DNA from: Candidatus Rokuibacteriota bacterium
GTDB taxonomy: Bacteria > Methylomirabilota > Methylomirabilia > Rokubacteriales > CSP1-6
NCBI GenBank assembly: GCA_003220615.1
Contig: QHTB01000157.1
Coordinates: forward strand, 561 to 64,560
Direction of reading: 5' to 3'
Length of the DNA: 64,000 bases
Shown here: positions 45,058 to 52,525 of the stretch, in pieces
Position numbering within the stretch: position 1 is the stretch's first letter
Layout: each line of letters starts with the position of its first letter
Made by a program: the position numbers and the translations under genes
Notes under the pieces: model-generated
Database searches by the model: none
What the model saw: the letters and a program-made list of their open reading frames with translations, nothing else
What the model was told of the DNA's origin: nothing

Positions 45058-45459
45058 TCAATCCACCACCGCGATCACCTCGACCTCGACGAGGAGGTCG
45101 GGGTGGGCCAGCCGGCGGACCTCGACGGTGGTGCTCGTCGGCAGCGCGCCGAAGTATTCCATGCGGACGTCGGTGTGCTTGAAGAACTCCTCGATATCGG
45201 TGACGTAGGTGTTCGTCTTCACGATGTCGCCCAGCGTGGCCCCGGCGGCAGCCAGCGCCGCCTTGACGTTCTCGCCCACCTGACGGATCTGCGCGCGCAT
45301 GTCGCCGCGCCCAACGGCGTCGCCGTTCCGGTTCCGCGCGAGCTGGCCGGACACGAAGACCGTCTTCTTCCCTTCGACGACCACGACGTGGGAGTACAGC
45401 ACGTGCCCGCCCACCACCCGCTTGCTCAGAGCCTCCGGCTGGATGTTCTGGCGCTTCAT
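45058..45459 (-). CDS. RidA-like protein without the catalytic arginine
   Basis: 133 aa from the ATG at 45459, preceded by AAGGAGAGG. YjgF/RidA fold. Where deaminating RidA proteins have the arginine of the P-A-R motif, this protein reads ALPTSTTVEVRRL, so a standard imine deaminase role is doubtful. It heads the operon with a family 5 receptor, SDR and amidohydrolase and is divergent from the polysaccharide deacetylase gene. Confidence 0.85.
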   Translation of the reverse strand: MKRQNIQPEALSKRVVGGHVLYSHVVVVEGKKTVFVSGQLARNRNGDAVGRGDMRAQIRQVGENVKAALAAAGATLGDIVKTNTYVTDIEEFFKHTDVRMEYFGALPTSTTVEVRRLAHPDLLVEVEVIAVVD

Positions 45460-45530
45460 GGCCTCTCTCCTTGGTCTCGATCTCGACGTACGATAGCGCA
45501 ATCATCAGCGGCCGGGAGGACCAACCGAAC

Positions 45531-46424
45531 ATGCTGCCGACGCACGGGCGCTACGACTACTCGAACATCACGACACGACCCGACTACACGTGGCCCGGCG
45601 GGCGGCGGCTGGCCGTCTACGTCGCGCTCAACATCGAGGCCTTCGGCTTCGGCGTCGGCAAGGGCGCGGCCATCGCGCCGCCCGACCAGGCGCAGAGCCA
45701 CAGCGTCTTCAGCTGGCGCGATTACGGCAACCGCGTCGGCATCTGGCGGCTGTTCGAGCTGCTCGACGAGCTGGGCATGCCGGCCGAGGCCCAGATGAAC
45801 ACGGCGATCTACGAGGCGGCGCCCGACATCCCCGAGCGATTGCGCGCGCGGGGTGACGAGATCCTCGGTCACGGCGTGACCAACTCCGACGAGCAGGGCC
45901 ATCTGAGCGAGGACCAGGAGCGCGCGCTGATCGCCGGCGTCACGGCCACCATCACGAAGCACGAAGGCGCGGCACCCGTCGGGTGGATGAGCCCCTGGCT
46001 CTCGAACAGCACGCTCACGATGGACCTGTTGCAGGAGGCGGGCTACCGGTACGTGATGGACTGGACGATGGACGACCAGCCCATCTGGATTCGCACGCGC
46101 AAGGGCCGGATTCTCGCCATGCCGTATCCGATCGAGGTGAACGACACGCGCGGGATCGTCTGGTATCGCTACACGGCGGACGAGTTCGCGGATCTGATCG
46201 TCGACCAGTTCGACGAGATGCTCGCCCAGTCGGCCCGCCAGCCGCTGGTGTGCCCGATCTCGCTCCACCCGTTCGTCACCGGTCGGCCGTACCGCATCCG
46301 CCGGCTGCGCCGCGCGCTCCAGCACATCCGCCAGCACCGTGATCGCGTGTGGCTGACGCGGCCGCGCGACATCTGCGCCCACGTCGAGTCGCTGCCGGCC
46401 GGCATCGTCCCGGGAGGCCGCTGA
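45531..46424 (+). CDS. Polysaccharide deacetylase-family hydrolase, PuuE/allantoinase-like
   Basis: 297 aa from the ATG at 45531, with GGGAGGA upstream. NodB-type barrel of the PuuE branch: RLAVYVALNIEAFGFG with E replacing the usual first catalytic aspartate region, DEILGHGVTNSDEQGHLS with the metal histidine, VGWMSPWLSNSTLTMDLL and the C-terminal SLHPFVTGRPYRI. The PuuE branch hydrolyses allantoin or related amides rather than chitin-like polymers. Substrate not proven. The LLM gene follows 37 bases later. Confidence 0.88.
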   Translation: MLPTHGRYDYSNITTRPDYTWPGGRRLAVYVALNIEAFGFGVGKGAAIAPPDQAQSHSVFSWRDYGNRVGIWRLFELLDELGMPAEAQMNTAIYEAAPDIPERLRARGDEILGHGVTNSDEQGHLSEDQERALIAGVTATITKHEGAAPVGWMSPWLSNSTLTMDLLQEAGYRYVMDWTMDDQPIWIRTRKGRILAMPYPIEVNDTRGIVWYRYTADEFADLIVDQFDEMLAQSARQPLVCPISLHPFVTGRPYRIRRLRRALQHIRQHRDRVWLTRPRDICAHVESLPAGIVPGGR

Positions 46425-46461
46425 TGCCGCACGCGGCGCGGCCCAGCGCGAGGAGGCTCAC

Positions 46462-47334
46462 ATGAAGATCGGCGTCGTGCTACCGCAGACCGAAATCGGG
46501 AACGACCCCGTCGCCATCAAGGCGTACGCCGAGGCCGTCGAGGGCATGGGGTTCACGCACATCCTGGTCTTCGATCACGTGCTCGGCGCCAATCCCGCCC
46601 GCCCGGGTGGGTGGAAGGGGCCGTATACGTACCGCCACGGCTTCCACGAGCCGTTCGTGCTCTTCGGATTTCTCGCCGCCGCCACCCGCCGGGTCGAGCT
46701 GGTGACCGGCATCATCATCCTGCCGCAGCGCCAGACGGCGCTCGTCGCCAAGCAGGCAGCGGCCGTCGACGTGCTCTCGGGCGGACGGCTGAGACTCGGC
46801 GTCGCCGTCGGCTGGAACCCGGTGGAGTTCGAGGCGCTCGGCGAGGACTTCACCACGCGGGGCCGGCGGATCGAGGAGCAGATCGAGGTGATGCGCGCGC
46901 TCTGGACCCGCGAGCTGGTGACGTTCACGGGCAAGCAGCACCGGATCTCCGACGCCGGCATCAATCCCCTGCCCGTGCAGCGGCCGATCCCGATCTGGAT
47001 GGGCGGCGAGAGCGAGGTCGTGCAGCGACGGATGGCGCGCATCGCCGACGGCTGGATGCCCCACTTCCGGCCGGGCGCGCCGGCCCAGGCCGTCGTCGAT
47101 CGCCTGCACGGCCTGGTCCGCGAGGCGGGCCGCGATCCGAAGGCGTTCGGCATCGAAGGCCGCATCGCGCTGTCCCAGGTTCCGCAAGCCGAATGGAGCA
47201 AGGAGGTGGAAGGGTGGCGCGCGATGCGCGGCATCACCCATCTCTGCGTCCACACGGCCGGGCTCGGCCTGGCGAAGCCGGCCGATCACGTGGAGATGCT
47301 GCGGCGCTTCCGCGAGGTCGTCGGGCTGAAATAG
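46462..47334 (+). CDS. LLM-class F420-dependent oxidoreductase
   Basis: 290 aa luciferase-like oxidoreductase. Blocks visible: MKIGVVLPQTEIGNDP, FTHILVFDHVLGA, RLRLGVAVGWNPVEFEALG and RPIPIWMGGESEVVQRR. These match the F420-dependent group (subfamily with the GVAVGWN signature). The stop is immediately followed by the convergent stop of the small membrane protein. The probable partner is the PuuE-like enzyme just upstream. Confidence 0.92.
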   Translation: MKIGVVLPQTEIGNDPVAIKAYAEAVEGMGFTHILVFDHVLGANPARPGGWKGPYTYRHGFHEPFVLFGFLAAATRRVELVTGIIILPQRQTALVAKQAAAVDVLSGGRLRLGVAVGWNPVEFEALGEDFTTRGRRIEEQIEVMRALWTRELVTFTGKQHRISDAGINPLPVQRPIPIWMGGESEVVQRRMARIADGWMPHFRPGAPAQAVVDRLHGLVREAGRDPKAFGIEGRIALSQVPQAEWSKEVEGWRAMRGITHLCVHTAGLGLAKPADHVEMLRRFREVVGLK

Positions 47335-47673
47335 TCAGGAACGGGGGAGACGCTCGCGGAGCAGCGCAGCGATCTCCCCCAGCCCCCGGTTCATCTCCCG
47401 GCTCATCTCGGCGAAACCGCGAGTTAGATCACGACGGATACCACGGAGATCGAAACGAACCAGCTCCACGGTTCGTTGCGATGATCCGCTGATGCCGAAC
47501 CCTAGCGCCAACGCGAGTCCCACGGCACTCAGAATGACGCCCAGGTCGCGGAACACGCCGACGTATTCGAGCACCGCAACCGCGATGGTAAACGCGATCG
47601 AGATGACCATCAGGGTCAGCCAGATGTTCCAGGACTTCGGCTCGGGCTCGAGCTCGTCCGTTGGTCTAGCCAT
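47335..47673 (-). CDS. Small membrane protein, function unknown
   Basis: 112 aa, no named family recognised. Two hydrophobic segments (about 16-38 and 43-62), then an arginine-rich amphipathic helix (FDLRGIRRDLTRGFAEMSRE). Similar in design to small two-helix proteins with a cytoplasmic coiled tail. It is at the end of the minus-strand run that starts at 51347. Base composition is like the neighbours. Confidence 0.65.
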   Translation of the reverse strand: MARPTDELEPEPKSWNIWLTLMVISIAFTIAVAVLEYVGVFRDLGVILSAVGLALALGFGISGSSQRTVELVRFDLRGIRRDLTRGFAEMSREMNRGLGEIAALLRERLPRS

Positions 47674-47738
47674 TGGCTCTCACCCAACACCGTACCGAGC
47701 GCCGAGCGCGAGCGCAATGTGCCTCTTCGTCGACATCC

Positions 47739-48371
47739 TCACGCCGAAAGAATCCGCTCGCTCGGGATCCACTTCTTGTTGTAGGTGTACGGCCGCACGT
47801 CCGGCTTCCAGCGTCCGATGTCGGAGGTCTCGTTCCACAGCTTCGACATCGGCAGGTCGGCGCGCGTGACCTCGTACGCGCAGAGGTAGCGGGGCTCGCC
47901 CTGGGTCGCCGTCCGGTAGCGGACGGCGTTGACGCAGCCGTCCAGCTTCAGCAGCAGCGGCAGGTGCTCGTTGTCGTAGAGGTCGTTGAAGAGCGCCTCG
48001 CGGTGCGGCTCGACGTCCATCATGACCCAGAACACGTACGGGGTCTTGCCGGTCAGCGCCGCGTTGCCGCCCACCCACTCGTAGCGGGCGAGATGGCGGT
48101 TCATCGTGTGCGGACGCACCGCGGTCGGCCAGCGGCCGGCCTCGCCGGCGGCCTTGAACGCCGTGCTGTCGAGGACGTCGAGGCCGTCGAGCTCATAGGC
48201 GGCCATGTAGCGCGGCTCGGTCGCCGACGCCTGCCGGTACCGGCTGGCCCGACGCACACCCTTCACCGCGCGGAGATTGGGGACGTGCTCCTTGTCGTAG
48301 ACGTCGTTGAAGGTCCTCTCGTGATCGTGGGCCACGTCCATCCGCACCAGGTAGAGCCCGTGAGCCGCCAT
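47739..48371 (-). CDS. Protein with tandem EthD/Dabb-like repeats
   Basis: 210 aa made of two similar halves: MDVAHDHERTFNDVYDKEHV (about 11-30) matches MDVEPHREALFNDLYDNEHL (about 117-136), and RYRQASATEPRYMAAYEL matches RYRTATQGEPRYLCAYEV. Each half looks like a small ferredoxin-like barrel monomer, so the protein is probably a fused dimer of an EthD/Dabb-type domain. No enzymatic role assigned. It lies 40 bases after the lactonase-like gene. Confidence 0.8.
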   Translation of the reverse strand: MAAHGLYLVRMDVAHDHERTFNDVYDKEHVPNLRAVKGVRRASRYRQASATEPRYMAAYELDGLDVLDSTAFKAAGEAGRWPTAVRPHTMNRHLARYEWVGGNAALTGKTPYVFWVMMDVEPHREALFNDLYDNEHLPLLLKLDGCVNAVRYRTATQGEPRYLCAYEVTRADLPMSKLWNETSDIGRWKPDVRPYTYNKKWIPSERILSA

Positions 48372-48411
48372 GTAAGTCCTCCAAACTCCGGTTCAGGGAA
48401 ACAGACGCGTG

Positions 48412-49497
48412 TCAGGGAAGGTCGACGATCTCGACCCAGTTCGGGTTCTTGCCCATGGGGTATTCCTTGAGCTTGGTCAGCTTGCCGCTCTCCGGATCGA
48501 TCCGGTAGCTCGACAGCGCGTGGGAGAGCTGACCGACCGCCAGCACGTAGCGGCCGGAGGCGTCGATGTTGAAGCCGCGCGGCTGCTTCTCGGTCGGCAC
48601 GCTGCCGATGGATGAAAGCATGCCGCTGGCCGGATCGACCTTGAAGCCGGCCAGCGTGCTCGACGTGCGCTCCGAGCCGTAGAGGAACTTGCCGTCGGGC
48701 GTGATGTGGAGATCGGCGGCCGACGGCTTGCCCTGGAAATCGGGCGGCAGGGCGCTGATGCTCTGCTTTTCCTTGAGCTGCCCGGTCGCCGCGTCGTAGT
48801 CGAACGCGTAGACAGACGCATCGAGCTCACCGAGCACGTAGACGAGCTTGCCGTTCGGATGGAAGGCGAAATGTCGCGGGCCCGCCTTTTCCTTCACGCG
48901 GACGGACGGGGGCGAGCCCGGCGCCAGCATGCCGGTGGCGGCGTCGAACCTGAACACGTTGACGAGGTCGTTCCCGAGCGTCAACGCGACGACGTGCCGA
49001 TTGCTCGCGTCGGGGAGGATCGAGTGAGCATTCGGGTGATCCGTCAAGACCTGGTGAGGCGGCTGCACGGTGCCCGGCGATCCGATCGGGTTCACGGTGA
49101 GCTTGTGGCCGGGATACGAAGCGCCGAGCAAGAATTTGCCGGTGCGATCGGTGGCGATGTACGCCATGCTGTCGGCGAGCGGGCCGCTGGCCACGTGCTT
49201 GAGCCGGCCGCTGGCGGGGTCGATGGCGAACCCCACCGCGAGCTTCGGCTCGCCACGCGTGCCGACGTAGAGGAACCGGCGATCGGGACTCACCGCCATC
49301 GGCGTCGAGATCCCCGGCTTGGTGATCCCGGGGATCGCCACCTTCTCGATCACCGTCAGGTCGCCGCTCTGCCGGTCGAGCTGCAGCACGTGGATCTCGT
49401 TGCTCTCGGCGTTGCCGACGTAGACCAGCGTGGCGGCGCGCGCCGGCGATGCCATCAGCGCGGCCAGCAGGATGGCCGTGACGAGTAGCCCAGGCAT
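48412..49497 (-). CDS. Exported 7-bladed lactonase-like beta-propeller
   Basis: 361 aa. Signal peptide 1-21 (LLVTAILLAALMASPARA). Mature protein is a lactonase-type (Pgl/YbhE-like) propeller with repeats such as VYVGNAESNEIHVLQLD, SPDRRFLYVGTRGEPKLAVG, DRTGKFLLGASYPGH and HPNGKLVYVLGELDASVYAF. Members include 6-phosphogluconolactonase and other lactonases; the export signal argues against the former. It lies 33 bases after the selenoprotein gene, in the same operon. Confidence 0.88.
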   Translation of the reverse strand: MPGLLVTAILLAALMASPARAATLVYVGNAESNEIHVLQLDRQSGDLTVIEKVAIPGITKPGISTPMAVSPDRRFLYVGTRGEPKLAVGFAIDPASGRLKHVASGPLADSMAYIATDRTGKFLLGASYPGHKLTVNPIGSPGTVQPPHQVLTDHPNAHSILPDASNRHVVALTLGNDLVNVFRFDAATGMLAPGSPPSVRVKEKAGPRHFAFHPNGKLVYVLGELDASVYAFDYDAATGQLKEKQSISALPPDFQGKPSAADLHITPDGKFLYGSERTSSTLAGFKVDPASGMLSSIGSVPTEKQPRGFNIDASGRYVLAVGQLSHALSSYRIDPESGKLTKLKEYPMGKNPNWVEIVDLP

Positions 49498-49530
49498 GAC
49501 GTCCTCCCTCGGGACAGGCCAGTTGCTCCG

Positions 49531-50049
49531 TTACACCGGATCGATGCCGACGACGGCGTTGAAGCGGCCGAACCCGGTGAAGAGCGCCGTGTGGACGCCC
49601 AGCTCGACGATCTCGGCGTCGGAGAAATGACGCCTGAGCTCGGCGAACACGCCGTCGTCCACCTTGTGGTGATCGCTCGCCATCAGCTCGGCGAACTTCA
49701 AGGCTGCGCGCTCGCGCGGTGTGAAGAGATCGGACGCGAGATTACCGAGCGCCGCGATCTTGACTTCCGTCAGTCCAGCTAGCCGGGCCCCGGCATAGCG
49801 GACCGTCGTTCAGTAGTGACACGCGTTCCGTTCGGCGACCTTCAACCTCACCAGTTCGATCAGCGTCGGATCGAGCACACTCTCCTTGGCCAGCGCCTTG
49901 CGAAACGCGGTGAGCGCCTTGACCGCGGGCGGATGGTGGGCCATCGTCCGCGCGCTCGCGGAGGTGCCGCTGTTGCGCTCGACCTCGTGACAGATCGCGC
50001 GAACGTCGTCGTCGACTTCGTGAAGCTCGAGGGGTCTCAGTCGTGCCAT
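49531..50049 (-). CDS. Selenocysteine-containing AhpD/carboxymuconolactone decarboxylase-like protein
   Basis: 172 aa when the in-frame TGA at 49810-49812 is read as selenocysteine (U80). AhpD-fold proteins use a CxxC dithiol, often to reduce peroxides. Here the motif is C77-H-Y-U80 within AERNACHY-U-TTVR: the UGA is at the second cysteine. Before it lies the family-type N-terminus (LVRLKVAERNACHY); after it, 92 sense codons continue in frame with helices expected of the family (FTPRERAALKFAELMAS, DAEIVELGVHTALFTGFGRF) to a TAA. The histidine that usually follows the motif is replaced by R84 or lost. TAGGAG precedes the ATG at 50049. A bulged hairpin follows the UGA. The gene lies 8 bases after a cysteine-free CMD paralogue. 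Confidence 0.9.
49778..49799 (-). promoter_or_regulatory. Bacterial SECIS element of the AhpD-like selenoprotein
   Basis: From 11 nt after the UGA, GCTA pairs with TAGC, then a single bulged U, then GCCGG pairs with CCGGC around loop GGC. The loop starts 20 nt after the UGA with G. The bulged U recalls the E. coli fdhF element. Confidence 0.8.
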
Positions 50050-50057
50050 GGTCGCTC

Positions 50058-50471
50058 CTATTTCTTGAACGCGCCTTCTTGATCGAGCGCCATCAGCGCC
50101 TGGGCGCCGGTGGCGAACGTCGGGCCGCCACCCGGTACCGCGGCCGACTGGATGGCCTCCAGCAATTCGCGCTTGCTCGCGCCGTGCTCGATCGCGCGCC
50201 GCATGTGGGCGACGACGCCGTCCTTGGTGCCGCGAAACGCGAGGATGCCGATGATGACCATCTCGCGGTGCTTGATCGACAGCGCCTTGCCCTCGCCGAT
50301 CGAGAGCTGGCTCAGCGGTTGACGGGCGGCGACGTACTCGGGATCCTCGCGGGCGACCCAGTCCCAGAACGGGTACCCGTAGGGACTGACGGCCCGCCCG
50401 TTGGTGCTCTTGGGCTTGCTCGCAGGCTCGATGGTTCGTGCCGGCTTCGTCTCGGGACGGCGTGCGCTCAT
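50058..50471 (-). CDS. Carboxymuconolactone decarboxylase-fold protein without cysteines
   Basis: 137 aa. CMD/AhpD helical fold: LSIGEGKALSIKHREMVIIGI, then GVVAHMRRAIEHGASKRELLEAI. The usual CxxC has no counterpart (R-G-T-K-D-G at that place), and the whole protein contains no cysteine, while the following histidine (AHMRRA) is kept. This resembles true carboxymuconolactone decarboxylase-like members rather than AhpD reductases. It may pair with the selenoprotein encoded 8 bases downstream. Eighteen bases separate it from the alpha/beta hydrolase. Confidence 0.9.
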   Translation of the reverse strand: MSARRPETKPARTIEPASKPKSTNGRAVSPYGYPFWDWVAREDPEYVAARQPLSQLSIGEGKALSIKHREMVIIGILAFRGTKDGVVAHMRRAIEHGASKRELLEAIQSAAVPGGGPTFATGAQALMALDQEGAFKK

Positions 50472-50489
50472 CGTGGCCTCCTGTCCGCC

Positions 50490-51347
50490 TCAGCGGATCT
50501 GCTTGTGCACGAACTCGATGATCATGTCGATGGCGCGATTGGACGCCGGCGAGCCGGCCTTGCGCATGATGAAGCCCTGCCCCTCTCCGTCGAACAGCTC
50601 GAGATCGACCACGCCGCCCGCCTTGCGATAGGCGGCGACGAAGCGATCGAGCTGCGGCCGCGGATGCGCGAGGTCCTCGGTGCCCTGCAGATACAGCACG
50701 GGCGGAAGCTGCGCGCGCTCGCCCTGCTCCAGCGCGCGAGCCGGGCAGCCCTCGTCCATCGCGGCTTCCGTCTTCCAGTACGCGTCGTGGCAGGGGATCA
50801 GCTCGTCGACCGCCAGTGGATACGGCTTGCCCTTGGCCTCGATGTCCTTCGCGTAGCGGTAGCGACCGAGCGGATCGATGACGGGCGAGGTCATGATCAC
50901 GCAGCGCACGGTGGCGTCGACGGCCGGCGATCCGGCCGGCAGCGGCAGCGCTGCGTAGCGCGAGTCGGTGGGCCGCATCGCGAGCAGCATCGCCTGGTGA
51001 CCACCGCTCGAGTTGCCCATGGAGCCGACCATGTCGGGGCGGCTGCCCAGCTCGCTCGCCCGCGCCTTGAGCCAGCGAATCCCGTAGTGGATGTCCTGGA
51101 ACGACGCCGGATACGGCGCGGCCGGCGGCTGGCGCCAGTCGAGCGCGGCCACGATCACACCGCTCTTGGCTAGCGGCTCGTGGATCACCTTGTCGGCGAG
51201 TCGGTCCGAGCGACACCACGCCCCGCCGTGCAGCTCGACCATGATCGGAAACGGCCCGGTGCCCTGCGGCCGGTAGAGACGCGCCAGGTACGGCGTGCCG
51301 GCGTGACGGATGTACTCGACGTCCTCGACCTTGATGTCGTAGCTCAC
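50490..51347 (-). CDS. Alpha/beta hydrolase, esterase/lipase (HSL-like)
   Basis: 285 aa. Oxyanion motif H40-G-G (ELHGGAW) and nucleophile elbow G111-N-S113-S-G, with the acid in LQGTEDLAHPRP and a histidine expected in the C-terminal part (the region FDGEGQGFIMR lacks one at the usual place, though histidines occur nearby at the end, VHKQIR). Cytoplasmic. It heads the operon hydrolase-CMD-selenoCMD-lactonase-EthD-like. Substrate unknown. Confidence 0.88.
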   Translation of the reverse strand: MSYDIKVEDVEYIRHAGTPYLARLYRPQGTGPFPIMVELHGGAWCRSDRLADKVIHEPLAKSGVIVAALDWRQPPAAPYPASFQDIHYGIRWLKARASELGSRPDMVGSMGNSSGGHQAMLLAMRPTDSRYAALPLPAGSPAVDATVRCVIMTSPVIDPLGRYRYAKDIEAKGKPYPLAVDELIPCHDAYWKTEAAMDEGCPARALEQGERAQLPPVLYLQGTEDLAHPRPQLDRFVAAYRKAGGVVDLELFDGEGQGFIMRKAGSPASNRAIDMIIEFVHKQIR

Positions 51348-51384
51348 GCTGACCTCCTATTCAGGGTTGTGCGTCATCGAGACG

Positions 51385-51445
51385 CGCCACGGCTCCGCCG
51401 GGGCGCGGCGAGCGTTGGGGGCATGGGGGCCATGTCTAGGCCCGC
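51385..51445 (-). repeat. Two-hairpin intergenic repeat, copy A (degraded)
   Basis: About 61 bp matching copy B at most positions (CGCCACGGCT, GAGCGTTGGGGG and ATGGGGGCCATGTC blocks are identical or nearly so), start-to-start 79 bp from copy B. The G/C-rich end hairpin is damaged here (GGCCCGC instead of GGGGCCCCC). Confidence 0.7.
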
Positions 51446-51463
51446 GCCCACGGATGTCGAGGG

Positions 51464-51526
51464 CGCCACGGCTTTGCCGGGGCGTCCCGAGCGTTGGGGG
51501 TATGGGGGCCATGTCGGGGCCCCCAT
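51464..51526 (-). repeat. Two-hairpin intergenic repeat, copy B
   Basis: On the minus strand it begins directly after the TAA of the TauD gene: a 9-bp stem ATGGGGGCC/GGCCCCCAT with loop CCGACAT, then a C-run, then a second hairpin built on CGCC/GGCG and GGC/GCC. It probably terminates or protects the TauD transcript. Same element as 59341-59407. Confidence 0.75.
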
Positions 51527-52393
51527 TTAGATGGTCGCCTCGCCCACGAGCGTGGTGCGGCGCATGTCACGAGGCTCGTGCACGGGGAACGGCCGGGCGC
51601 GGTGCATGGTACGACGGTTGTCCCACATCACGAGGTCGCCCACGCGCCACGTGTGGGCGTACACGAACTGGCGCTGCGTGGCGTGCTCCGTGAGATCACG
51701 CAGGAAGGCGCGCGCCTCCGGCACCGGCCAGCCGATGATGCCGCCCGCGTGCGACGCGAGGTAGAGCGACTTCCGTCCGGTCGACGGATGGGTGCGCACC
51801 AGGCGCTGGCGCACCGGCTTGAAGCGCGCACGCTCCTCCTCGGTGAAGTCGAAGAAGCCGAGCTGCTGGCGCGAGAAGATCTGCGAGTGCTCGCAGATCA
51901 AGTCCTCGATCTCGGCCCTGGTCTCGGCGTCGAGCGCGTCGTAGGCCGCGCGCATGTCGGCGAACTCCGTGTTGCCGCCCTTCGACGGGATCGCGCGCGC
52001 GTGCAGGATCGAGTACTTCGCCGGGACCACCTTGAACGAGCTGTCGGAGTGCCACAGCCGGTTGCCGATCGCGAACAGTCTCCGCCGGTCGTCCCGCGCG
52101 AAGACGTTGTTGTCCTTGTCGAGGTTGGACACGTCGGCGAAGGTCGTCGGCAACCGGTACTCGTCGGGAGCGCGCAGGCTGGTGCCGACCGCGTGCTCGA
52201 GCTCACCGAGGCCCCGGCTGAAGGCGAGCTGCTGCTCGTCGTCGAGCTTCTGATCGTGGAAGACGAGCACGGCGTACTCGTCCATCCCGGCATGGACCGC
52301 CTTGACGTCGGCGGAGGAGAGCGGCCGCGTGAGGTCGATACCGTCGACTTCAGCGGCGAAACAGGGGCCGATCTGGCGAGTCGTGACGGGCAT
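51527..52393 (-). CDS. TauD/TfdA-family Fe(II)/2-oxoglutarate dioxygenase
   Basis: 288 aa. Metal triad H115 and D117 (RLWHSDSSF) and H264 (RRTMHRA), with R275 or R279 (PRDMRRTTL) to bind 2-oxoglutarate. It resembles 2,4-D dioxygenase (TfdA) and alpha-ketoglutarate-dependent sulfonate dioxygenases. Start ATG at 52393; the family start TTRQIGPCFAAEVDGIDL follows. Its stop abuts an intergenic hairpin repeat. It is divergent from the DLH gene with 132 bp between. Confidence 0.93.
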   Translation of the reverse strand: MPVTTRQIGPCFAAEVDGIDLTRPLSSADVKAVHAGMDEYAVLVFHDQKLDDEQQLAFSRGLGELEHAVGTSLRAPDEYRLPTTFADVSNLDKDNNVFARDDRRRLFAIGNRLWHSDSSFKVVPAKYSILHARAIPSKGGNTEFADMRAAYDALDAETRAEIEDLICEHSQIFSRQQLGFFDFTEEERARFKPVRQRLVRTHPSTGRKSLYLASHAGGIIGWPVPEARAFLRDLTEHATQRQFVYAHTWRVGDLVMWDNRRTMHRARPFPVHEPRDMRRTTLVGEATI

Positions 52394-52525
52394 CGGCGGC
52401 AGCCTCCTCGGAAACCGGTTGAGCCCCGCCGCGCACACCGGCGGCTGGCTCGGTACTGCAGAATCTTCTGAACGAGACGCCTCGTCAAGCCCGGGGTACC
52501 ATCGGGACCTCGCGAGGAGGGAGCG

